From Rhizophagus clarus (taxonomy: Eukaryota; Glomeromycota; Glomeromycetes; Glomerales; Glomeraceae), in the NCBI GenBank assembly GCA_015698045.1, contig BLAL01000006.1:1364001-1428000 (forward strand): a DNA stretch of 64,000 nt, written 5' to 3'. The notes below the pieces were generated by a model. It made no database searches. It was not told the origin of the DNA and was given only the letters and a program-made list of their open reading frames with translations. The position numbers were made by a program, and so were the translations under genes. Below, one piece after another: positions 1-10,921 of this stretch. The stretch's first letter is position 1. Each line of letters starts with the position of its first letter.

Positions 1-1296
1 GAAGAAAAAAATAAAAGTCAAATAATTATTAAAAATTTAGTAATGAATATTCAACAGTTGGAAAATCAAATTAGTGAAATTAATCAGCAATATCAAAATA
101 AGATCAAGTTACTAGAACAAAAAGAAAATAAACTTCAGGATGAAATTCAAAATTCTAATAAATATAAATCGTTATATGATAAATTGCAAGAAAAATATGA
201 TGATGCAACAAATAAATATAATAAAGCCGAAGATAAATATTTGAAAAATATAAGCCAGTTAGAAAATCAGATTAATGATATCAATCAACAGCACCAAAAC
301 AAAATTAAGTTTCAAGAGCAAATTGATCAATTACAGCAATCTATAGAATTGAAAGAAAATCAATTACAAACATTAGAAAAAGAAAAGGAAGAAAAAGATG
401 CTGAAAATGATAAATTGTATCAAAAAAATACCAAATTAATGAATCAATTAGAAAATAGTTTGTTTGAAAATGAATTGTCAAATTATCAATTAGAAGATAA
501 TCCAAACTATGTTGTGAATTTAAATAATGATATCTCAGAATTAAGTAATAATTTGAGAAAATATATAACAGATTTAAAGCAAGATGTCGTTGTTAATATG
601 GATGAAATCGGAAAGCTTTTGTTACTTTACAATTGTCCAATTAAAATTACAAATCAAAAGGACGATTTGTTACTTATTCAAGCAGTTTTACAGCGTCATA
701 TTATCGAAACAATATTTTCTTATGCAACAAAGTATTTTCAAAGTACGGGACAACATTATCATCTTGAATCAGATATTATTAATAAAGCATCATTATTATC
801 CACACTATTAACTAATGCTTCTAAACATCATACTGGAAATGATGAAATAACAGATATACTATCAACAAAATTACGTAGACAAATCTATTTGATCCTTAAT
901 AATTGTGGATTTTCTGATATTTATGGAAAAAATGGTACCACATATGAGCATCCTTTCATTGCCTTTTATAAAGAAAAATTAAACAAAACTATGAATGAAT
1001 TACGTATTATCAAAGGTCAAGAGAAAATTACATTTGAAAACTTAGCAGCAACTATAATTCGCGAAATTATAAAGATATTTTGGTTTAAACTACAAATTCA
1101 CGTACCTGTTTTACAATACGTTTGGATTCCATATAACGTTAAAATGGATGAAACATTTATGAAAAGAGAAAATTGTAACGATAATGAAAATTTGTATGTT
1201 GGTTTGTGCTATTTTCCTTTAATTGGAAGAGAACTTGCATCAAATAATTATAAAGTTTATGTTCCTGCAAAAGTCTATACGAAAAAATTAGTGTAG
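1..1296 (+). CDS. Coiled-coil protein, 5'-partial
   Basis: The reading frame is open from the first base of the window, so the gene starts upstream and the ATG at 43 is probably internal. About the first 145 codons after that ATG are strongly heptad-like, rich in Lys, Glu, Gln and Asn, with an internally repeated phrase of the type QLENQI..INQQ (seen twice), as in a long coiled coil. The C-terminal ~270 residues are not low-complexity: they look like a folded, mostly helical domain with several aromatic and Cys residues and end in a short basic tail. I do not recognise a catalytic motif or a named domain. The stop is TAG at 1294-1296. The role is unknown; a structural or scaffold function is only a guess from the coiled coil. 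Confidence 0.75.
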   Translation, partial: EEKNKSQIIIKNLVMNIQQLENQISEINQQYQNKIKLLEQKENKLQDEIQNSNKYKSLYDKLQEKYDDATNKYNKAEDKYLKNISQLENQINDINQQHQNKIKFQEQIDQLQQSIELKENQLQTLEKEKEEKDAENDKLYQKNTKLMNQLENSLFENELSNYQLEDNPNYVVNLNNDISELSNNLRKYITDLKQDVVVNMDEIGKLLLLYNCPIKITNQKDDLLLIQAVLQRHIIETIFSYATKYFQSTGQHYHLESDIINKASLLSTLLTNASKHHTGNDEITDILSTKLRRQIYLILNNCGFSDIYGKNGTTYEHPFIAFYKEKLNKTMNELRIIKGQEKITFENLAATIIREIIKIFWFKLQIHVPVLQYVWIPYNVKMDETFMKRENCNDNENLYVGLCYFPLIGRELASNNYKVYVPAKVYTKKLV

Positions 1297-1988
1297 AAAT
1301 AAATAAATTTTGTGTAAATGATTTTAAATATGAATTTTAAATAAATATATTTTTTTTGGACACTTATTGTATTAGTGTTTCTTTGAAGAAGTAATATATT
1401 TCTGAAAATTGTTGCTATTACCTTGACAGAGTAAATAAGAAATAATCGATGATTGAGCATAGTTTCGGAATCAGACTTAAATTAAAATTAAAATTACTTG
1501 TGGAATGTTATGATCATTTATTAGTATTTTTATATAAATATTCATTTATTAATTAAGCTGATTGTTCATAATTAAACGTATACAAGAAAAAATCTCTATT
1601 ATTTCTGAGAAACGAAGAAAATATAAAAGACATGGTAAATTTCAATTCTACATCATAATGTGATTGAACTCGCGGTTGATGTGCGGTTAAGTGCTTATAA
1701 CACTCATATTCCGTTTATTTGCTTGTTTCACTTGACTTCTGGGTTGATCGTACCGATGCTCAACCCTTATCCCTGTAATCCCTATCGACAAGCATAAAAA
1801 TATCACAACTTGGTAAGGAAGAATTGAACAACTATTGGGAATCATATTGATGACTATAAATTTAATTTATTAATTAAAAAAAAAATATCGCATAACAAAT
1901 AAGCATTTAACAATTTTCTAACTAATTTAATTAATTTTAAAGTATTTATCGTAAGAAAAGAATATAAAACATGCATATTATAAAACAT
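1297..1988. other. Intergenic, no gene seen
   Basis: AT-rich spacer. The only structure I see is a less AT-rich patch near 1670-1800 with a short imperfect inverted repeat (GGGTTGA ... TCAACCC, about 1740-1765). I found no support for an RNA gene. Confidence 0.5.
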
Positions 1989-2713
1989 TCAAAATGCTCT
2001 AATAGGTAAAAATATGTATAAACAACTAATGATTTCTCCAAATTTCACAGCATTAATGGCTTTCCTCAATGGTTCGACAAAACATTGCAATTCTGAAAAT
2101 GATTCGGGTTTTAACGTTTCTAATGCTTCTGCTTCAGTTTGCGATTCTTTTATGTGAAATTCATCGTTGCTTTTCCATTTTAAAGCCATCAGAAGTTCGA
2201 ATTCGTCAAGCGTTATAGAAACTTCGTCTAAAATTTTCCTTAGTAGTTGAATAGATGTATTCGCATCCTGTACAAAATCTTTCTTTTGATTTTTATCTTT
2301 ATCGTAAATGCACGGGCTATTTTATTCCAGACGACATGACTATTCACGTCTTCAATGTTATCTAACTTATTGTTTATTTCTTGAATAAGATCCGTAATCC
2401 AATCACTATAACGTAAAAGCTCTGTATTTCTGCGTGAATTTCTTAATAACTTTAACACGTCTCTTGTGATAGAAATATTATCCTGTACAATTTCATTTTG
2501 TCCTTTCACAATTTCTAGTATATGTCCTGAGTTATCTACAAGTGTTCCAAAGTACTTAAGACTCTGGTCCCAATCTTTGTTACTCAAGCCTTTCCACATG
2601 TCATTGAGAATACTTTCTTGTTCCCTATACTTCTTATCTAATTCTTTTCGTGATTTTGTATTTTTTGACTCAATATTTTCTAATTTATATTCGAAATTAT
2701 CAATGTCGGCCAT
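1989..2713 (-). pseudogene. Small unrecognised helical protein, frameshifted
   Basis: Translation begins at the ATG at 2713-2711 and runs about 130 residues of charged, helical-looking sequence, then enters a basic nonsense tail ending at 2240. A second frame, open from about 2319 down to the stop at 1989, continues naturally (acidic/helical, ending in a short hydrophobic stretch). The two frames overlap between about 2285 and 2320, and a one-base shift there would join them into a protein of about 235 residues. I looked for an intron (GT at the 'cccgtgc', AG at 'gtacag') but the phases do not join correctly, so a frameshift mutation or an assembly error in A-runs is more likely. No known domain is recognised. 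Confidence 0.55.
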
Positions 2714-4980
2714 GTCTTAAAATTATCATATAAGGGACGTGTTGACATGAGAAAAAAATTCTTATTAAGATTAAATTTAGTTTTTGAGAGAGTATATATA
2801 TATACATCGTGAACAGAATCTTAATAGACTATTTTGGCTTGTTATGACGTAATACAGCAAAAAATTAGTAATTTATCAACATATGAAATATCATTACTCA
2901 TTAGATTGTGATTCTCCGATTGACCGCATTTGACTCGTCAGTACACAGAAATAGCAATTTTTCTTTAAAGTATTTAAGATATACTAGTTTTATTTTTACA
3001 ATATTTTATAGGGAAGATTAATTTAAATTGACCAACTAAAATTTTTTTAAAGACCTTCCTTCTACTGTTCTGGATTATAACGCTAATGTTCAACAAGATC
3101 TTTCTCGATTATTTTGATTTCTGAAATGATTGCAGAAATTTGCTTTTCCTTCATACTGGTTTTGGAAACACTTAATCACCATCACAAGTATGTTATTTGC
3201 CATTGAATAAAATTATATAACCCGTGTAGCAAATAAATTAAACATGTGAACCTTTTGTTCGACTCGTTTCCAACTATAATTATTCTTTAAGAAATCCGCT
3301 ATCATTCGATGTATAATTGCTAAAGATGTAACCTCAACTTTATTTTGATTAGCGAAGCCACTTTTACTCACTTCTACTGTATCATTATCCCATTTCTTCT
3401 CTAGTACATTAACGTGAACAGAATAGTAATAATGTACCGCAGCAATATTAAATACTTCTGGTATTTGATCATACAGTCATACAGTTTTCATGTACAACCC
3501 ATTTCTTTTTTCGTGACTGATAAAAAGGCAAGAATAGTGTCTAACGGTACTTGTTCACGGAAGATGTTCTTTCGATCCTACGTTCCTTGAACTACCAAAT
3601 AATCCCAAGTCTTCTCTATCCCAACGGAAGTCATGAAAGATATTTCTTTATGGCAAACATCTAGGCACGGATATTGATTCTTACAAGAATACCCTTTTTG
3701 TTACCAAAGTGATTATGTGTGATTGATGGAAATGAAAAAACAAATGCATAGGGAGATTCACATTTGCATTATGTCTTATTAATGGTTCTCTCGCCATAAT
3801 TGAGCATAAAATACTTGCTGTACGATTAGAACCAATCTTGTCCATTACTACCTATCCACAAATAATATAAAAATTAGTACACGCAAACAGATATACTCTT
3901 CCAAATCTTCAGATACAAGAATCAACAAAATACCAGTGAGATGATGAAGTAATAATAAGGAAAATGAACATGTGGCCAGAAGTTTATGCACCATTAGACT
4001 AATGGAACTCCGCTTTGAGGGTTTCTTTGCACCAGAAATTGTTTTGTCGATTTACTTTATAGTCAATCCTTTATAATTTTCTTTGTTCTTCAGAAAATCA
4101 GTCTATGAAATAGACCTTCTAAAGGAAGTGATTATTTTTTTCTTGTATTCATCTTGTTCATTATTTTTCTACGTAATAGATTTTGTATGAAAAGTTAGAA
4201 AATAGATAATGAAGCGTAATTGAGTGGCACGATGCTTAGAATAGAGGGAAAAAAAAAAATAGATAATGATCGAAATCATTTATCTATGCACAGTATAATT
4301 CTACACTTTAATGACAAATAGATTTCACTACATGTGGCAAGTGTGGCATCTCCCAGAAATCCGTTGGCCGGAATAATATATTTCCTGGAGACTCTGTAGG
4401 ACTCTGTAAGGGAATAAATTAGTCTAATATAGATATATAATTATTATAAATATTGGTATAGTAAACAATAGATTAGGAAATAATTAGTAGTATAGGAATA
4501 ATAATGTAGCGCAGTATAGCCTTTAATTTTTCAGAAAGTCACAGAACATCACATGATCAATGACATTATTTGGATATTAAAAATAAATTTTAGAAAAGAC
4601 AGAATTTAAGAAATTTTAAGAATTGTGAGGATTTGAAGAACTCCGAAATAATTTTCAGAGTTGAATTACGGAATTTTTGAAGAACCAGCAGAATGATTTA
4701 GAAAAATGGAGGCAAAAATTTTATATAATGGAGGAAAATCCGTTTAATAATTTTTATCAAATTTTTTGTCAGGATTTTTGTATAGAATTTTTATTATTAA
4801 TAAAGATAATATTTGTTGAAATATAGAAGTTTCGGCTTGAACCACCGAAGCATAGCTTTGTATTTTACAACTCACAACTCATGAGATAGGATAAATTTTT
4901 TCCTGCCGATTCGTGATAGGTTAAATTCATTTCTTGTCGATCCACTATTTGTTGAAATAAGCCAAGCGTGACCCATTATA
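2714..4980. other. Intergenic with a decayed ORF relic
   Basis: No intact gene. The stretch holds an isolated open frame on the minus strand (listed separately, 3213-3476), poly-A tracts near 4250, and AT-rich spacer. Sequence from about 4840 leads into the repeat interrupted by the MITE at 4981. Confidence 0.5.
3213..3476 (-). pseudogene. Relic of an unrecognised protein-coding exon
   Basis: Minus-strand codons from a TGA at 3479-3477 to the TAA at 3215-3213 give 87 residues of complex, protein-like sequence (aromatic-rich, HYYYSVHVNVLEKKW near its start, then a basic C-terminus) without a start codon. Upstream, up to about 3840, further protein-like fragments appear in different frames interrupted by stops. 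This looks like the 3' end of a degraded gene. I cannot name the family. Confidence 0.35.
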
Positions 4981-5245
4981 GGGTGTCCAGGATGATAGCC
5001 CAAAATCGCAAATTCGCGATTGGCTGAAATTAACGTAATTTGGTCAAAATTTTCTATAGTTTCTAAAGCCTTAAAGCGCTACTTTTGATCATAATTTTAA
5101 CTAGAAATATAAGACCAGAATTTTAGCAAAATCATGATCACATGATTATCAAGCCATCCAATCAAATTTAAATATTATGAAAATCACGATCACCCCAAAA
5201 TCGTAAAAATCGTGATAAATCGGGATCAATCCATCCTGGACACCC
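4981..5245. mobile_element. 265-bp MITE with TA target duplication
   Basis: The element begins GGGTGTCCAGGATG at 4981 and ends with its exact reverse complement, CATCCTGGACACCC, at 5245. TA dinucleotides flank both ends (4979-4980 and 5246-5247). A TA target site with 14-bp terminal inverted repeats fits a non-autonomous Tc1/mariner-type element. Subterminal sequence also contains short inverted CGATT/AATCG motifs. No coding capacity. It interrupts the dispersed repeat that resumes at 5248. Confidence 0.8.
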
Positions 5246-5247
5246 TA

Positions 5248-5520
5248 ATCCATTATGAGAGTATCTCCTAAAACCTCTAGTGAAATAAGACCTTTAGTCA
5301 TAAGATTACGGTTGGCATCTTGATCTAGAGGTACGAACTATAATCTCCTTAGTTAAATTAGTCAAATGTGTTCTTCTATGTACTGTATGTAAAGCATACT
5401 GTAGATAGATGTTATTGACAACTATCATTTTTTTGTATTTGCTCTCTATTCTACTAGGAACGTAGTTTCCAGTTCTTCCAGGAATCTAAAGGGTCACGAT
5501 CTCATAGTTGAAAAGTCAAC
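5248..5520. repeat. Dispersed repeat, copy 1 of 2 in the window
   Basis: The phrase GTATCTCCTAAAACCTCTAG at 5270-5290 recurs at 44754-44773, followed in both by an AATA(A/C)(G/A)ACCTT..GTC(A/T)TA stretch. Both end, after ~200-250 divergent bases, in a CCAGTTCT...GAATCTA phrase. Copies differ considerably, so this is an old family. The 265-bp MITE lies near its left edge. The class of repeat is unknown. Confidence 0.6.
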
Positions 5521-5824
5521 TGTATACTATATTTAACATATAATACATACAATTTTGCACAAAAACGCCTATTGTGATCACTGAGTTCAAAGAATGTGCT
5601 TACAGGTTTCTCCTCCCTTTACATTTCATAAGTCAAAGAACATGTTGGTTATCAAAAAACGTTTCTGTTACCGATCATTAAAAATTTCTTCATTTCTCAT
5701 TCTTAAAAATTTCGCTATTATTGAGAATACGAATAATCTCCATGAAATTCAGAACCTCAATTACTAGAATCAACTATGAGTTTGAAGTTGTAATTTCTGA
5801 TTATATTAATTAATAGGTTAAAAA

Positions 5825-6360
5825 ATGTTCATCTGTTATGGAATATCTCAAGATCCTGATTCAAAAATTATAAATGTAGTAAGTGATTTAATAGAAAATA
5901 TTACAAATTAGATCAGTAGAAATAAAAAAATTGATAATTTAATACAAGAAATGCGATTGAAGATTAAACATCCAAATGATACAATATTTAAATGGTCACT
6001 ATACAATGTAATATCACAGAAATAGTTAAGGATGGTTTTGTCACAATATATTCAGCAACATTAAACGGTAGACTATTACGTTTCCGTTTTTCTTCCTTCA
6101 TTATTTGCTATATAAGAAGTCTTAAAAATGTAGTTTTAAAACAGTTATATAATTCGGAAAATATATGGAATATCCCAAAATCCTGATATAAAAAATTATA
6201 TAATGATTCTTGGTTATGCTGAAGGTGGAAATTTATATAATTGGGTAACAAAATTTGATGATTTGTTCAACACTGATTATAGACTACATGTAAAATTTTC
6301 TTTTTACATAATTAAATCAGTTTGTAATTGGAATAAAAATAATTTTTATAAATAAAAACA
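5825..6360 (+). pseudogene. TKL-type kinase fragment, decayed
   Basis: Fragments in several frames resemble the local kinase family. They include an ATP-lobe piece with TEIVKDGFVTIYSATL near 6010, a VVLKQLYNSEN beta-3/lysine piece near 6130, and a YAEGGNLYNWV hinge/alpha-D piece near 6215. The 'GI(S/T)QDP' phrase that follows the first intron in kinases A-C is seen at about 5840 and again at about 6165. Stops and frameshifts separate every piece and there is no catalytic loop, so this is a degraded remnant, perhaps of two partial copies. Confidence 0.65.
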
Positions 6361-6436
6361 TTTAGTAAAATAAAATAAAATAAAATTAATATCTTAGTGA
6401 TAATAACAATGGGTTTGTTTTATTCTTTTAATAACA

Positions 6437-7270
6437 ATGGTCGATAATAAATTTTTGCCAAAATTATCCAAAAATTTGCTTGAAATTTTAAATAACGATA
6501 TTATTATCGAAGTCGGCGATCCATGTAAAAATCTTTCGTGCTCATATGGTCATCTTATCTCCAAAGAACCTTATAAAAGTACACATTAAATTATCAAATA
6601 TTTCACCATAATAAATAATTTTGATGCTAGTTAACTCGTTTTATTGTACATGTTCTATGTGAGCACTGGACATTTTCCGCATATGTTATTGATCACTTTA
6701 TAATAGTGATACACAAATTTTAATCACTTTATTATAAAATAATCAATAAGATACACGAAAAAGGCCCAGTTTGCTTACGTTAAACATATCCAATAACAAT
6801 TACATATTATTCATTAACTCGTTATATTATTTTATTTTAGGTATATTCATGGAGGTAAATTTAGAAATGTGATATTTCAAATATCATTAAAATCTTGTCG
6901 TCATTGGTGAACTTAGTCTTAAAGAATTAACAACTTATTTACAATCATTTTGATTAAAAAAAAATCAACTTGGATAAGAAAAAATTATAATCTCGTATAT
7001 CAAACAAGTTTCAAAAACGATTCTTTCTTGGAACTACAAAGATATTGTACTTATTCAATCTCTAAAGAGTAAAGATCCAGGTAAGATATTTTTTTTTATA
7101 TATCAAAATTTTTCAATCTCTAAAAAATTATAATCGCTCTGATTCAAAATGATAATCTTCTTCCTTCTGATCCTGCAAATTTTTCAAAGTTAATTTTACC
7201 GTTTAGGGAATAGTTTTTACATATAATTTAAAGAGTAACTAAATTCTTTAAGTATTTATATCCTATTTGA
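6437..7270 (+). pseudogene. BTB/BACK-domain protein, decayed
   Basis: An ATG at 6437 opens a protein that starts like fungal BTB/POZ proteins: a 'LPKLSKNLLEILNND' leader, 'IIIEVGDP', then in the next frame 'HVKIFRAHMVIL', the BTB core. 'IKLSNISP' follows at 6588 and, after a TTTTAG acceptor near 6840, 'YIHGGKF'. Further on come 'ELSLKELTTYLQSF', 'NYNLVYQTSF.NDSFLELQ' (BACK-like helices) and 'LPSDPANFSK' near 7165. Known members of this family are substrate adaptors for Cullin-3 ligases. Stops and at least four frameshifts make the copy non-functional. The BTB assignment rests on recognising the order of these phrases. Confidence 0.65.
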
Positions 7271-8613
7271 TTTAGTTAAATAGAATAATGAGAGTAATAT
7301 AGTAATAAAAATAATTTAAATTTAACTTAAGTTATGCAAAGAAATAAATTATTTAAAAAGAATGTCAGGATGTTTTGTAGGTATGGATAAAAATTAATAA
7401 TATTTATGTACAGTACATCACTTTGCTGTATTATATTCTAAATATTGTTATTCTTGAACCCGAAACATGAGCTGCTAATGTTGTACTATCAGTTATGAAT
7501 TCTTTTAATTTATTTCTATGTTTCCATGACTATTTGAAAGCTTTAATAACAATTCATTCATTGATTGACCATCTTATTTTAATTTCAATGTTTTTAAATA
7601 TGATATTTTACCAGGAAGTGAGTTTAAGTGCTTATACAATTATACTACATCTAAGACTATAATTTGCAAATGTTAAGATATTTCCAATTCTCAAACTTGG
7701 TCCGACTAGACATCAAGTATCAACTTTAAAAATCGTATATTATGATATAATTAATCATCAGAATTTAATCCAGGAAAATGAAATTAAAACTTATCTAGCC
7801 CAAATAAGTCAAATGTGTTATATTTTAGTTTGATTTAATATTTGTAAGAAGTATTATTAAGGAATTCATGTATCTTTCGTTCAAATTGATAGTAGACAAA
7901 AAGCAGTCTGCCATGCATAACTAAATAACATGAATTGAGACTAATATCTCATTCATGCTTAAAATATTCTTTGATTATTCTAGAAAGCAAGAAATGATTC
8001 TCCGTAAAATTCTGATATAGTAAAGTAGTATTATCTAAATGTTCAAAAATCTAGTCAAGACAATAATGTGATGTTTATGATAAAGTAAAGAATCTCATAA
8101 TTCTGGTCTGGTGTATTTATAATTATTTAACCAATGCAAATTTATGTGACAATTTCAAATTTAGTATAATGAAGTACAAATGGACGTCGATTTTTTTAAT
8201 CTTTGCAGAAGAAAAAAAAAAGTACTGTATGTGAAAAAAATTACTAGGATTCCTAGATTTGTGAAAATTAATAAAATAAGTGTGTCGATAATAATGATTA
8301 ATTAACAAACTTCTAATTGATAGTTTTTATTTAATTTTAGAAAATAAAAAAATCCATTAATTTTATTTATTGGAAAAAGAATTCAAACAATAAATACACA
8401 CAGAAGGTTTCTCGGAGAATAGTATATATATATATATATAGCATTTAATTACTGGCAACGGTAGGTTAAAAATAAGATAACATGGTCCAATAGTATTTAA
8501 TAATATTATAGAAATATTTGATGTGTCAGTGTGCCATTATTGTCAAATGATAATTATTGTCTATGGAATTTTAAATAAAAAAAGAAAGAAATAAATAAAA
8601 AATACGTCATGAT
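7271..8613. other. Intergenic, no gene seen
   Basis: AT-rich, with no reading frame I can support. An (AT)n microsatellite lies at about 8425-8441. The left half may hold further unreadable remains of the BTB gene. Confidence 0.45.
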
Positions 8614-10235
8614 TTAAAAAGGGATTGAAATTTTGCCTTCGTCATCAATATCAATTTTGATTTCTTCATTATCGATGTTAAATTCGACTTCATTGTCATC
8701 AATATCAAATCTGTTTTCATCATTATTCTCATCAAATAATTTAATTTTTTTAATCATTATATCTAAAAATTATGCAGCATAAATTTGTAAAATTAATAAA
8801 AATAGATTAATCATCAAATAAATTTAAATGATACCATACGTTCGTCAATATTATTATTCTCCTCAACTAAATTATCTTCAATTTTCCTTTTACCTTATTA
8901 AAGATAGCAGTTAATAACTTTAACCGTTAAAGAAAAGCTAAATAATTACTTACTCATTTCTGAAACAGTACTTTGACTTTTTGAATTTCTTATAGATTCT
9001 GCAGACTTTATAAATACGTTCAAAGACCTATTTTTATAGATCGCACCTGGATTATAATCTATTGTAGGTCCAATATCTGGTGACTTCATAATTTCGGTCG
9101 GGCATACGTATTCCTTTCTCCAAATATCATGAAGTTTTGCAAATATTACTTTAGGTTCTGGTCTTTTCATTGGTTCAGAACACCAACATTCTTTCATCAA
9201 TTCAATATATCCTTCAGGTGCATTTGTGACAATTGGAGGAAGATGTCCATTACAAATTGCAACAATAAGATTTGCATCATGACTCTGATCCCAAAAGGAT
9301 CTTCTACCGGTCATTAATTCCCACATAATCATACCAAAACTATATACGTCCGAAGCTTTAGTATATTTTTGTCCTTGAAAAATCTCCGGAGCAATATAAG
9401 GAATAATGCCATAAATCTCTTTATAATTTAATGATGATTTATTTATTCCCATATCACTTATAGTTACTGTTTTATAACTTTTATCAAAAAAAAAGATATT
9501 TCCACCATGAAAATCTTTGTGAATAATTTTATATTTATGCAAATTTTTAAGCCCTTTTATAATATTTATCAGTATATATAACTTATCGTACCAACTTCCG
9601 TTATAAAAATCATCAGTCATATAATGAATTATATTTCCATATTCGTAATATCTCATAACTATAATAAAATTCTGAGTAATTGGATTTAGAGTAATTCCAT
9701 AATATTTGTTAAAAGGTCTAAAATCTTTTATTCTGTGAACTTTTTTGAGCTAGGTTATGAAATATATACGTTAGTAATTTATAATATTACATATAATCAA
9801 AATTAATATAGGATTCTGTACCAGATGTAACTCTTGAGTAGTTATATTATTAGAATCGTAAAGCTCTTTAAGAGCAACTGTTGTTTCACCACGACGGATA
9901 AAATTTTGGTTTGCTTCATTCCATTTTATTACCGGACCATCAATCCAAGTGGCTTTATAGATTTTACTAAATCCTCCTTCAGCAATAGATATTATGTTTT
10001 TGAGGTTGGTATAGGGAATAAATTGCATTTTCATAGAGCCAGGAAATACTTGTGTGAATCTTAAAAGATCATCAATAGCTTTGTTTCCACTTGGTATTAA
10101 TACAATATTTGCTATGTTGCATGTATAACAAATGTCATTTTCAATCTGTCTAACTAGCTGTCTAACTCGACCGCAAAGATTACATTTCCGTTTAGGCGTA
10201 GACATAGTTTGCATTGGTTGATTTAAAGATTTCAT
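8614..10235 (-). CDS. TKL-like protein kinase A, four exons
   Basis: Reconstructed exons: 10235-9822, 9749-8954, 8893-8840 and 8762-8614; all junctions have GT..AG and keep frame. The N-terminus carries a CxxC...CxxC pair (CNLC and CYTC, near residues 18-40) that could bind zinc. The kinase follows: glycine loop EGGFSKIYKA, VALK lysine, catalytic loop HKDFHGGN, metal-binding motif changed to DMG instead of DFG, APE retained. After the kinase the tail exons encode a basic KRK, then KKIKL, then a very Asp/Glu-rich end. Skipping the tail gives a stop two codons past exon 2. It is head-to-head with paralogue B. Activity is plausible; the DMG change is unusual but conserves the Asp. Substrate unknown. 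Confidence 0.8.
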
Positions 10236-10921
10236 TCTATGAATTGTGAAATTTCATCGAGTAATTTTTTTTAAATTTTATTCATTCAGGTTTTATGATT
10301 CATTATATAATTTTTCCTGTGCTAAAAATAACTCATTTCATTCACTTCTAAAAGAAACCTCGCTGTTCAAAATCCGTAAAAATTAACCTTTTATAGCGTA
10401 TAATAATTCTTTATTTTCAAAAATTTCCTAAATAAGTCTAATTTACTTATTTCTTTTGGTATTTTTTTGATCATTTTACCTTTTTCCGTATATGGTTTTA
10501 AATGGGTTAAAATGACATCATAATCCACATAAAGATATAAATGGACTTTTTTTTTTAAATATTATAACTCCGTCAAATTCTTCACATTATTCTCATTGAT
10601 TCTTAAATTAAAGAAATGCTATTCAATAACGAAATCGGGTAAAAAGCTTCTGATTTATCAAAAAGTCAAAGTATGCTTTCTTTATAATTGTGATTCCATT
10701 TATAGATTTAAATGGATAATAAATTTTATTTCGTAATTCATATATTAATTTAAACGAATTTATTTCAGTACACAAACGGATGTGAATTTAACGGAAAAAA
10801 AGGTATATATATACAGTGTGTAAATTTTAAATTTTTTAATTTGTAAAAGTTATACATAAAATTAAAATTTTAATTTCATTCAAGTCGGTTAACACAAATC
10901 GTTGCAATCCAAAAAAAAAAA
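10236..10921. promoter_or_regulatory. Divergent promoter region between kinases A and B
   Basis: About 690 bp separates the start codons of two oppositely oriented kinase genes, so it must contain both promoters and 5' leaders. It is AT-rich. A TATATATA run lies at 10804-10811, about 110 bp upstream of the kinase B ATG. I see no clear operator or shared inverted motif. Confidence 0.55.

Noticed and set aside
1680..1800. Possible tRNA-like fold
   Set aside because: A short inverted repeat exists but no convincing A and B boxes or acceptor stem. No tRNA was recognised anywhere in the window.
2190..2340. Intron joining the two frames of the small gene at 1989-2713
   Set aside because: The only GT..AG pair nearby (46 bases) does not restore the second frame; a frameshift is simpler.
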